Shown piece after piece: positions 1-6,303 of a DNA stretch of 23,955 nucleotides. This stretch comes from Planctomycetota bacterium (lineage in GTDB: Bacteria > Planctomycetota > Phycisphaerae > WQYP01), in contig JAJXZA010000333.1 of assembly GCA_021780285.1 (NCBI GenBank), positions 1 through 23,955 on the forward strand. Reading direction: 5' to 3'. The notes beneath the pieces are model-generated. The model was not told the DNA's origin, ran no database searches, and saw only the letters and a program-made list of their open reading frames with translations. The translations under genes were made by a program, and so were the position numbers. How positions within the stretch are numbered: the stretch's first letter is position 1; each line of letters starts with the position of its first letter.

Positions 1-880
1 AGCGAACCAGCGGGCCTGATTCAACAACAGAAAAGCCAAGCTCCAGGCCGAATGCTTTCCAGCGGGCAAACTCTTCGGGAGTTACCCAGCGGTCTATGGG
101 CAGATGTTCGCGGGTGGGCTGCAGGTACTGCCCCAGCGTTAGTATGTCCACACGGGAGGCGCAGATTTCAACCAGCGTTTGCCGGAGTTCATCATCCGTT
201 TCGCCGATGCCGAGCATAAGGCCCGTTTTAGTGGTAAAGCCGCGATCTTTGGCACGCTTTAAAAGTTCCAGCGATCGCTGGTATTTGGCCTGCGGCCGCA
301 CGCGACGGTACTGGCTCGGCACCGTTTCGACATTGTGATTAAGAATATCTGGTTTTGAATCAAGCACGCGATTAAGGTCGTCCCAATGCCCGCAGAAGTC
401 TGGAATGAGAACTTCAATGGTCGTACCCGGGGAAGCTGCTCGTATGTTGCTGATCGTCGCAGCCCAAATGGCCGAACCGCCATCGGGTAGTTCGTCGCGA
501 TTGACCGAAGTAATGACAATATGTTTAAGCCGCATACGGGCGGCTGCGTCGGCCACGCGGCGCGGCTCATCCAAATCGAGCACGGGCGGGCGGCCGGTGG
601 CAATGTGACAAAAGCCGCAGCTACGCGTGCATACATCGCCTAAAATCATGAGTGTGGCGGTGCCGCGGCTCCAGCATTCGCCCATGTTAGGACACTTGGC
701 CGACTCGCAAACCGTGTGCAGCTTATTATCGTCTACGATGCCGCGCATGTGCGTGTAGCCCGGTCCAGCGGGCAGCTTAACCCGCAGCCAGGGCGGCTTA
801 CGACCGGGCAGGGTATGGTCGGGGCGCAATGCCGCATCAGAAGCGACCGGCAAACTAACAATACCTGGCTGGCTGGCCAT
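1..880 (-). CDS. lipA: Lipoyl synthase LipA (partial; 3' end beyond window)
   Basis: Radical-SAM enzyme that inserts two sulfurs into octanoyl groups on lipoyl domains (2-oxoacid dehydrogenases, glycine cleavage H protein). I translated the minus strand and obtained 293 open codons running off the window. Both iron-sulfur signatures are present: the auxiliary cluster CX4CX5C (C58, C63, C69 in CESAKCPNMGEC) and the radical-SAM CX3CX2C (C84, C88, C91 in CTRSCGFC). The family stretches KPPWLRVKLP and NHNVETVP are also present. The C-terminal RSSY motif would lie outside. I chose the ATG at 880 because AGGGA sits just upstream; in-frame ATGs at 913 and 943 are possible, and an in-frame stop lies before 943. 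A TATAAT-like -10 lies at 985-990 (minus) without a clear -35. acpS is upstream on the same strand, 281 nt away. Family assignment is certain; the start is moderately sure. Confidence 0.96.
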   Translation of the reverse strand, partial: MASQPGIVSLPVASDAALRPDHTLPGRKPPWLRVKLPAGPGYTHMRGIVDDNKLHTVCESAKCPNMGECWSRGTATLMILGDVCTRSCGFCHIATGRPPVLDLDEPRRVADAAARMRLKHIVITSVNRDELPDGGSAIWAATISNIRAASPGTTIEVLIPDFCGHWDDLNRVLDSKPDILNHNVETVPSQYRRVRPQAKYQRSLELLKRAKDRGFTTKTGLMLGIGETDDELRQTLVEICASRVDILTLGQYLQPTREHLPIDRWVTPEEFARWKAFGLELGFSVVESGPLVR

Positions 881-1161
881 GAGGGTCCCTGTAGAAGCTG
901 GGGGCTGTGCCATGGCCGCCACGGCCGCAGCGCAAGCCCGCATAACTTTCGGCCGCTGGGGTCCAGCGACCTTGTCGATTCAATATTATACCAAACCCGC
1001 CGGCAGTGCGGGTACCTGCAGTTGCGGCCGAGGCCCGGCATATGAAGGCTGCCCGGCAGAGGGATTCTGGCGATTTCGACCTTCAGCGCGGCATAATTCC
1101 GTCACGTTTTTATCGCAGTGCCATCCCAAAGAACGACTATCGCAATATCTGGTGGGTTTGC

Positions 1162-1542
1162 TCAACCCTCGGCAATGGCGCTGGCAATGGCCACGGTGTC
1201 GGTATGGCTTAGCGAAAGATGCCATCGCTTAATGCCCTGCCCCAAAGCCAGCCGCCGCGCCTCGCCGGAAAGCTCAACATACGGCTTGCCGGCGGCATCA
1301 CGGCGCACTTCCACATCGGTCCATGCAATTGCCCCGCGCCAGCCGGTGCCCAAAGCCTTTAGCACGGCCTCTTTGGCGGCAAAGCGCGCCGCATAGTGCA
1401 TGGCGGGGCATTTATGATCGCCGCAATAAGCCTGCTCCACAGGCGTAAAGCAGCGGTTTAAAAAGTGCCCGCCATGACGCTCCATCATATCTGCAATGCG
1501 CGCAATCTCGGCAATATCCACACCATGGCCAATAATCACCAT
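1162..1542 (-). CDS. acpS: Holo-[acyl-carrier-protein] synthase AcpS
   Basis: Transfers 4'-phosphopantetheine from CoA to the serine of apo-ACP, activating fatty acid synthesis. The 126-residue product has the usual AcpS length. It carries the N-terminal GHGVDI motif (metal-binding D9), the central FAAKEAVLKALGTGW motif with E58 and K57, and the C-terminal WHLSLSHT motif. Only a weak AAAG lies before the ATG. It is 62 nt downstream of the rhodanese stop on the same strand and upstream of lipA, so the three may be co-transcribed. AcpS and LipA both modify carrier domains post-translationally, which fits a shared theme, although their co-regulation is only inferred. Confidence 0.96.
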   Translation of the reverse strand: MVIIGHGVDIAEIARIADMMERHGGHFLNRCFTPVEQAYCGDHKCPAMHYAARFAAKEAVLKALGTGWRGAIAWTDVEVRRDAAGKPYVELSGEARRLALGQGIKRWHLSLSHTDTVAIASAIAEG

Positions 1543-1604
1543 GAAAGCACTTTATTCCCAAATGTCCTGCACAAACCGTTTAGTGTGCTCTTACTTCCAC
1601 ACGA

Positions 1605-2003
1605 TCAATACCGCTTGACTGCGGGATCTATCAGCAGGCTCCAGCTATCTATGCCGCCTGCCAAAGAGTGCACATGTTTAAAGCCCGCATGCCGCAGAAA
1701 CGCCGTCGCCCGCAGCGACCGACTGCCATGATGACAATGTATGATAATTCGTTTATCAGCATGCTGCTTCAACTCTTCAAGCTTGTGCGGCAACTGATCT
1801 AACGGCACCAGCACCGCGCCCTGGATATTCGCGGCTTCATGCTCGCGCGGCGTGCGAACATCCAGCAGCACATGCGGATGCTGTCGGCTGCGCAGTTCAT
1901 GCAGCTCGTGCGGATGAATTTCCCATTCGGGATCGTGCTGCAGATGATGCTTGCTCGATGCCGCCTTATGCCCGGCAGGGTCCGGCTTATTATGCGCTGA
2001 CAT
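1605..2003 (-). CDS. Single-domain rhodanese (sulfurtransferase-like)
   Basis: A 132-residue cytoplasmic protein with one rhodanese domain. Visible marks are LLDVRTPREHE (residues 46-56), the active-site loop CHHGSRS with C90 as the expected persulfide-carrying cysteine, and the terminal AGGIDSWS. The first about 35 residues are His-rich and lie outside the core fold, possibly a metal-binding or disordered tail. The start is well supported by GAGGAG 8 nt upstream of the ATG. Known role of the family: transfer of sulfane sulfur to thiol acceptors such as thiosulfate, glutathione persulfide or sulfur-carrier proteins. It is divergent from the JAMM protease and close to an SQR-like gene, which points to sulfur handling. 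The exact donor and acceptor cannot be read from sequence. Confidence 0.9.
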   Translation of the reverse strand: MSAHNKPDPAGHKAASSKHHLQHDPEWEIHPHELHELRSRQHPHVLLDVRTPREHEAANIQGAVLVPLDQLPHKLEELKQHADKRIIIHCHHGSRSLRATAFLRHAGFKHVHSLAGGIDSWSLLIDPAVKRY

Positions 2004-2072
2004 TTATAAACTCCTCAAACGAGAACATACCACAACCGCCGCAATGGTAGTATATAAGAAAGGCGTCGCCAG

Positions 2073-2086
2073 CCGCCATGTGGCGG
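2073..2086. promoter_or_regulatory. Palindrome in the divergent rhodanese/JAMM intergenic region
   Basis: The arms CCGCCA and TGGCGG are perfectly complementary around a TG centre, in the 115-nt gap between the divergent starts at 2003 and 2119. TATA-rich sequence lies just beside it (2050-2057). It could be an operator for one or both genes, but a single short GC palindrome is weak evidence. Confidence 0.25.
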
Positions 2087-2118
2087 TTGATATACGGACC
2101 GGCACAAGGCACAACCCT

Positions 2119-2640
2119 ATGAACAAAAAGCCCACACCCCCCAAACCACCGCAGGATGCCGCCGACCATCCACCCTGCATTTATCTTACGGCGGGCCTGC
2201 GCCGGCAAATACAACAGCACCTTTGCACTGCCTATCCGCAGGAGGCGTGCGGGTTGCTGTTGGCCAGGCACAGCCTGCGGCCAGCGCGGCTAAACGGCGA
2301 GATACATATTACGGAAGTCTGGCCCGCGGCCAACCAGGTGCCGAAGCATGAGCAGTTCAATCGCTACGCCATTGCTCCCGCCGCCATGCATCAGGCGCAA
2401 AATCGAGCCTCGGCCGCCGGGCTGGATATTGCAGGCGTTTATCACAGCCACCCAGATGCACCAGCCCAGCCCAGCGCAACAGACTTATCCGCTGCGTGGC
2501 CGGTTTACGTTTATATCATTGTGCGCACTTCCAGCACTGGAGCCACCGAATGGCAGGCCTGGCGATTACGCGAAGATGGCTCCCACCGGGTCTTTGTTCA
2601 AATGCCGCTTGAAACATATACCGATGCAACAGGCGAGTAG
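2119..2640 (+). CDS. JAMM/MPN-family metalloprotease (Mec/RadC-like isopeptidase)
   Basis: A 173-residue protein with the complete JAMM zinc-protease signature: E42 in EACGLLL, then H109-S-H111-P, S119 and D122 (HSHPDAPAQPSATD). Bacterial stand-alone JAMM proteins typically remove C-terminal peptides or substrates from ubiquitin-like sulfur carriers, as Mec does for CysO. I place the start at the ATG at 2119, preceded by AAGG at a suitable distance. The open frame extends upstream to 1951, but that part overlaps the rhodanese and its promoter region. The N-terminal 15 residues are Pro/Lys-rich. It is divergent from a rhodanese and 225 nt ahead of an SQR-like gene. No ThiS/MoaD-type carrier or E1-like enzyme is visible here, so the substrate is unknown. 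Confidence 0.87.
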   Translation: MNKKPTPPKPPQDAADHPPCIYLTAGLRRQIQQHLCTAYPQEACGLLLARHSLRPARLNGEIHITEVWPAANQVPKHEQFNRYAIAPAAMHQAQNRASAAGLDIAGVYHSHPDAPAQPSATDLSAAWPVYVYIIVRTSSTGATEWQAWRLREDGSHRVFVQMPLETYTDATGE

Positions 2641-2777
2641 CCGCAACGTGCGGAGGTTTCACGCCATACCGTGCATCTGCAAGCCTGCACCATCCTTCCA
2701 TTCGCATGAGGCAACTCGCAGCTAAACGGCCGCTTCGTGGCGGAGAATAACTGAGGCGAAACCAGCCAAAAGACGGT

Positions 2778-2806
2778 TTGCAAATAATAACGTAGTTTTG
2801 TATCCT
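2778..2806 (+). promoter_or_regulatory. Sigma70-type promoter for the SQR-like gene
   Basis: TTGCAA (2778-2783), a 17-nt spacer and TATCCT (2801-2806) precede the ATG at 2866, giving an expected leader of about 50 nt. The AT-rich stretch stands out in GC-rich surroundings. Called by eye. Confidence 0.5.
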
Positions 2807-2865
2807 GATATATGTTGTCGCGGGGCTTTCGGCAGGCGACGCGTTCTTTTTTAAAGGAGCGTGTA

Positions 2866-4320
2866 ATGGCCAACATCGTCGTTCTTGGCGCTGGTATTGC
2901 CGGGCACACAGCGGCACTTTTTCTGCGCCGCCGCCTGCCGAAAGAACATCAGATAATCGTTGTTTCACCCAAGGATGTATACAATTGGATTCCATCCAAC
3001 ATCTGGGTGGGCGTTGGCGTCATGTCAGCCAAAGATGTGGTGGTGCCGCTGCGACCCGTTTATCAGCGCATGAACATTGCCTTTGTTCAGGGGCGCGCCG
3101 CAGAAATTCATCCACAGGGGGCCGCCAATACCACATCGCCTTATGTCGTGGTTGAAGAAACCAGCAGTCAACGTACCGGCGAACGGCAGGAAATACCTTA
3201 CGATTATCTGATCAACGCTTCGGGGCCTAAACTCAACTTTGCCGCCACGCCGGGCCTTGGCCCGGAGGGCTTTTCGCAGTCGGTATGCACGTTCGACCAT
3301 GCAGAACGGGCCGCGGCGGCTTTCCTGCAATGCGTCGAGCGCATGCGCAGCGGCCAGCCGCAGACGATGCTCATCGGCGTGGGCCATGGCACCTGTACCT
3401 GTGAAGGGGCCGCATTTGAGTATGTGCTTAATGTTGAGTTTGAATTGCGACGACACAACGTGCGCGATAAGGCCCGCGTCATTTACATAACCAACGAGGC
3501 TGAGATCGGCGATTTTGGCGTCGGTGGACTGTTTCTTAAACGGGGCGGCTATGTCGTCTCCAGCCGCATATTCGCCGAATCGCTGTGTGCGGAGCGCGGT
3601 ATTGAGTGGATCACCGGGGCCCACGTCAAACAGGTCGAGCCTGCAAAAGTAAGCTACGAAACTCTCGATGGGCAAACCCATGAACAAGCCTTCGACTATG
3701 CCATGCTCCTGCCGCCATTTACCGGTGTGGGCCTCAAGGCGTTTGACCGCCAGGGCGCGGACATCACCACGGAAATGTTTGCGCCCAGCGGGTTTATGAA
3801 GGTAGATGCCGACTACACCAAAAAGCCCTATGCCCAATGGAAAGCCGCCGACTGGCCGCGTTATTACCAAAACCCCGTGTACAAAAATATCTACGCCGTC
3901 GGAATCGCCTTTGCACCGCCCCATCCGATCTCTGAACCGCGCGTGAGCGCTTCGGGCACGCCCATTTCGCCGGCGCCGCCGCGCACGGGCATGCCTTCAG
4001 CCATCATGGGGCGCGTGGTTGCCAACAACATTGCCAATCAGATTCTCAACCGGTCGCAACCTCCGCAAGCCGCCTCGCTGGCAGAGCTTGGGGCCGCCTG
4101 CGTGGCATCCGCCGGAGCCAACTGGTTTTCAGGCACCGCCGCCTCCATGACCATGTACCCGGTGGTGCCCGACTTTGAACGCTTCGGTGACTATGGCCGC
4201 GATCTAAAGTTTACCTTCGGCGACATAGGCTCCGCCGGGCACTGGATCAAAAAGATTCTGCATCACATGTTTATTTACAAAGCCAAGGCCCGACCCTTGT
4301 GGTGGATGATACCGGAGTAA
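2866..4320 (+). CDS. sqr: Sulfide:quinone oxidoreductase-like FAD protein
   Basis: A 484-residue flavoprotein of the SQR/FCSD branch of the disulfide-reductase superfamily. It has an N-terminal FAD Rossmann motif GAGIAG (8-13), SVCTFDHA with C141, GHGTCTCEGAAFEY with C177 and C179, and a C-terminal block NPVYKNIYAVGIAFAPP followed by RTGMPSAIMGRVVANNI. The last parts match the SQR quinone/FAD region as I recall it. The tail (residues 455-484) is basic and aromatic, suited to membrane-surface attachment. Known role: oxidises sulfide to polysulfide or persulfide and reduces quinone. Oddity: the cysteine usual in the GVC part of the C-terminal block appears replaced by A348, leaving two of the three classical redox cysteines plus an extra C177. 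AAAGGAG fixes the ATG at 2866. A coupled 44-aa gene follows. SQR-like is secure; true sulfide oxidation is likely but unproven. Confidence 0.85.
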   Translation: MANIVVLGAGIAGHTAALFLRRRLPKEHQIIVVSPKDVYNWIPSNIWVGVGVMSAKDVVVPLRPVYQRMNIAFVQGRAAEIHPQGAANTTSPYVVVEETSSQRTGERQEIPYDYLINASGPKLNFAATPGLGPEGFSQSVCTFDHAERAAAAFLQCVERMRSGQPQTMLIGVGHGTCTCEGAAFEYVLNVEFELRRHNVRDKARVIYITNEAEIGDFGVGGLFLKRGGYVVSSRIFAESLCAERGIEWITGAHVKQVEPAKVSYETLDGQTHEQAFDYAMLLPPFTGVGLKAFDRQGADITTEMFAPSGFMKVDADYTKKPYAQWKAADWPRYYQNPVYKNIYAVGIAFAPPHPISEPRVSASGTPISPAPPRTGMPSAIMGRVVANNIANQILNRSQPPQAASLAELGAACVASAGANWFSGTAASMTMYPVVPDFERFGDYGRDLKFTFGDIGSAGHWIKKILHHMFIYKAKARPLWWMIPE

Positions 4321-4326
4321 GCGACT

Positions 4327-4461
4327 ATGAACTCGAACCAGCGCCATGCTCCCATGCCGACAGCCGCAACCCGATTTTTGCGCACCTTTTTGCCGTGGCA
4401 ACTCATCAAATTCTTCAGCATCAACCTTAAAATGATCCGGATGATCCGTCGTTCGCATTGA
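4327..4461 (+). CDS. 44-aa basic amphipathic protein coupled to SQR-like gene
   Basis: A short gene starting 6 nt after the SQR-like stop. GGAG lies inside the last codons of the upstream gene, about 9 nt before the ATG, which suggests translational coupling. The product begins MNSNQRHAPMPTAATRF and ends in LPWQLIKFFSINLKMIRMIRRSH. The C-terminal half is a hydrophobic/basic pattern typical of an amphipathic or membrane-surface helix, with an Arg/His end. I do not recognise a named family. Position suggests a partner that helps the flavoprotein at the membrane, which is inference only. The opposite strand also carries open frames here, but they lack start context. Confidence 0.62.
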   Translation: MNSNQRHAPMPTAATRFLRTFLPWQLIKFFSINLKMIRMIRRSH

Positions 4462-4545
4462 CGCGGCGATTGCCCGAGAGATGCACAGGCACGCGAAGGG
4501 ATTCCGACTGTATCGGTCGCACCGAGGTACACCATCCTGCAAAAT

Positions 4546-4714
4546 ATATTCTGCAAGCGGCCAAAATTCGAGGAATATTTTAACATCGCCCAACAACGAG
4601 CCACGCGGTTAAGCCGCGTGGTTCACCCCCGGCCAGCGGCAGCACCGCCGGGGTGCCCGGGTTGCGCCGCAGCACATCGAGAAATACTTCAATTCTGACC
4701 GCATGCGGTATAGC
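4546..4714 (+). repeat. Dispersed hairpin repeat, copy A
   Basis: About 165 nt that recur in inverted orientation at 20581-20750. The core of 4587-4660 is nearly identical, for example CGCCCAACAACGAGCCACGC and GGCCAGCGGCAGC, and similarity fades outward. It contains a perfect stem: CCACGCGG (4601-4608), a 5-nt loop and CCGCGTGG (4614-4621). It lies between the convergent genes ending at 4461 and 4814. No transposase is nearby. It may be a REP/MITE-like element or a relic of a longer sequence, and it could act as a bidirectional terminator. Confidence 0.75.
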
Positions 4715-4813
4715 ACGCGCAGGCTCCAATCGCTTACGCGATTCAACTGAAACTTATTGCGAGCCGGCTCAACCACACAGGCCTTTCCGGAGACTGTTTA
4801 CCAGCTTACCACC

Positions 4814-4993
4814 CTACGGGTTCATCAGGCCCAAAGCCACTGCTGCAGCAACAGCCGCAATGACCGGCAGCAGAAAGCAAGCGAGCAGGATGATGCTGGT
4901 AAACCGGTCATCAGAATCATCCGCCGGATTTGTCTGCCGCCGATTTCGCTCATGTTCGCTGGCGGCAAGATATAAAAGCAGCCAATCGTCCAT
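4814..4993 (-). CDS. 59-aa single-pass membrane protein, unknown function
   Basis: The predicted product starts MDDWLLLYLAASEHERN, has an acidic/polar middle (residues 17-31), and ends in one strongly hydrophobic segment of about 25 residues (SIILLACFLLPVIAAVAAAV) followed by LGLMNP. This fits a small tail-anchored membrane protein. The frame is open further upstream to 5044, but the ATG at 4993 gives the most sensible product. There is no Shine-Dalgarno. Instead a TACAAT box ends 6 nt before the ATG, which would place transcription start at or next to the ATG (leaderless). It is divergent from the 38-aa basic gene and convergent with the SQR unit. No family recognised. Confidence 0.5.
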   Translation of the reverse strand: MDDWLLLYLAASEHERNRRQTNPADDSDDRFTSIILLACFLLPVIAAVAAAVALGLMNP

Positions 4994-4999
4994 GCCAAC

Positions 5000-5030
5000 A
5001 TTGTACCATCGCGGCTGTCGGGAAGGGCAA
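5000..5030 (-). promoter_or_regulatory. Putative promoter for a leaderless 59-aa gene
   Basis: On the minus strand TTGCCC (5025-5030) and TACAAT (5000-5005) are separated by 19 nt, longer than the ideal 17. The -10 box ends 6 nt before the ATG at 4993. Confidence 0.35.
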
Positions 5031-5059
5031 GCTGCATACAACACCGCCCAATGCGGGCT

Positions 5060-5569
5060 TTACGCGGTTGCCTTGCATTTTTGCGGCTTTTTTGATAGTA
5101 TTGCCGCTCTTGAATTGACTGTAAATGTTATGCAGGCAGGTGACATATGGCGCGTAGAAAACGAAATCATAAGCTTCGCTGGGCTTCCCGATCGGCCAAC
5201 AAGGGCCGCAAACCCAGCCGCGGACGTATTAAAGGCTGGAGCGCCAAGCACTACGGCATGTAATGCCTTATTCAGGCGCGACAGAGCACCAGGCGGTTTA
5301 CCGGACTTGTGATGGGCCAAAGGGCGGTTCGTTATACCGTAGCACCTCATGGCGACGGCCCCAACATCCCATCCAAAAGCCAAGGCGACAAAAGACTTCC
5401 CGTCTTTAAGCCTCACATACCCCACACGTCCAGCGAAAGCTTTTAACAATCCTCCTTTGCCTGCTACCTCTTGACCCGCCCGACAGGGCAGGAGCCAGAA
5501 ATCGAGTATCTCGGCGAAGCCACCGCCATAATTCCATGTCACACAGCCGTCAGACAACCACCACATCAT
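5060..5569 (-). CDS. Hypothetical ORF coupled to the upstream membrane protein
   Basis: A 169-codon frame whose ATG overlaps the stop of the upstream gene (ATGA at 5566-5569), a classic coupling arrangement, with AAGGA just upstream. The first about 100 residues look protein-like (MMWWLSDGCVTWNYGGGF, later GYVRLKDGKSFVALAFGWDV). The last about 70 residues run antisense to the 38-aa gene and its promoter and are of lower-quality composition. Possibly a real gene whose 3' part is extended by chance or by loss of a stop. No family recognised. Confidence 0.4.
   Translation of the reverse strand: MMWWLSDGCVTWNYGGGFAEILDFWLLPCRAGQEVAGKGGLLKAFAGRVGYVRLKDGKSFVALAFGWDVGAVAMRCYGITNRPLAHHKSGKPPGALSRLNKALHAVVLGAPAFNTSAAGFAALVGRSGSPAKLMISFSTRHMSPACITFTVNSRAAILSKKPQKCKATA
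5073..5101 (+). promoter_or_regulatory. Sigma70-type promoter for 38-aa basic protein
   Basis: TTGCAT (5073-5078), a 17-nt spacer and TAGTAT (5096-5101) give an expected transcription start near 5108 and a leader of about 40 nt before the ATG at 5147. One of the better promoter matches in the window. Confidence 0.5.
5147..5263 (+). CDS. 38-aa highly basic protein, possibly ribosome-associated (bTHX-like)
   Basis: A short gene with an AGGTG ribosome site about 5 nt before the ATG and a good promoter upstream. The product has 15 Lys/Arg in 38 residues and essentially no acidic residues: it starts MARRKRNHKLRWASRSANK and continues GRKPSRGRIKGWSAKHYGM. Such composition is typical of small ribosomal proteins. 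The part KGRKPSRGRI loosely resembles the KGDKKTKRGKI core of bTHX (S31e-like) proteins, but the resemblance is short and from memory. It stands alone, not in a ribosomal operon. A longer open frame (5060-5569) covers it on the other strand. Real gene likely; function uncertain. Confidence 0.6.
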   Translation: MARRKRNHKLRWASRSANKGRKPSRGRIKGWSAKHYGM

Positions 5570-6279
5570 CCTTCGTCACTATTTCTAGCATCCTCAAAAT
5601 TAGCTAAGCCGGTATAATTCTTCGCACGCCCGCACGCCACGCAAACGAGCTTTGGCACCTCCTGGAACACTATGAAATAAACGAGCAAGGCTATCGCCGC
5701 TTGACCCGCGCCAACCAAAATTGCCACATCATGCGTTTCCGCAATGCCTGGGATCGGAGTGGCCGACAGTATAAAGCCAAACACGGACCCAATTGCAAAC
5801 AAAATCATCACGATGCCCCCAGCGATACGCGCCACCAAGCCATATTTTGAAGCCATCTCTCGCACCATCGGCGATCCGCAACGGCACAAAACGCCCGGTT
5901 CAACTCGCAATTGCCCTTCGATTATTGAAGGGGATCCCGGCACTGCCGAACCTTGCCTTACGGCAGCCTGAGAAGTCAACCCCAGAAGTTCTGACACCCG
6001 CCGCCAATCAATAATTTCGCGGTTGACCGGCCATATTTGAACCACAACCATGTATCCGCCAATAGTCCTGGCCAGCGCACCGCAAGCAAGGCCTACCATC
6101 ATCCACCCAGGCTCGCCATAGCCGGGGAGAAGAGATATCGCCCTTCCCAAAACCCCCATCGCACAAAGAATCGTCCAGTATGACCAGTCTGCGCGAATAC
6201 TCCGCCAGAGCGTGGGTTTATCGGCCCAGTACGCCCACACCGCCCGCAGGTAACGTTCTTGCTTCTTATTTAAGTTCAT
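5566..6279 (-). CDS. Multi-pass membrane protein with two Cys pairs, unknown function
   Basis: A 237-residue product. The start at 6279 is chosen because GGAG lies about 10 nt upstream; an in-frame ATG at 6303 has no such site. About four hydrophobic segments are visible: two in the first third (from YWTILCAMGVLGRAISLL and GWMMVGLACGALARTIGG) and two later (from ARIAGGIVMILFAIGSVFGF and DVAILVGAGQAAIALLVYFI). A soluble loop carries CRCGSPMV and the C-terminal tail carries CVACG, two CXC/CXXC pairs that could form one zinc-ribbon site on the cytoplasmic face. The N-terminus is Lys/Arg/Trp-rich. It overlaps the next ORF by 4 nt. No family recognised; the gene itself is probably real. Confidence 0.68.
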   Translation of the reverse strand: MNLNKKQERYLRAVWAYWADKPTLWRSIRADWSYWTILCAMGVLGRAISLLPGYGEPGWMMVGLACGALARTIGGYMVVVQIWPVNREIIDWRRVSELLGLTSQAAVRQGSAVPGSPSIIEGQLRVEPGVLCRCGSPMVREMASKYGLVARIAGGIVMILFAIGSVFGFILSATPIPGIAETHDVAILVGAGQAAIALLVYFIVFQEVPKLVCVACGRAKNYTGLANFEDARNSDEG

Positions 6280-6303
6280 AACCGTTTCGCTCCAGAGGGG
6301 CAT

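Noticed and set aside
3025..3924. 299-codon minus-strand open frame
   Set aside because: Antisense shadow of the SQR-like gene.
4204..4604. Minus-strand ORFs of 109-130 codons downstream of SQR
   Set aside because: Run antisense to the SQR tail and the coupled 44-aa gene and start within the repeat.
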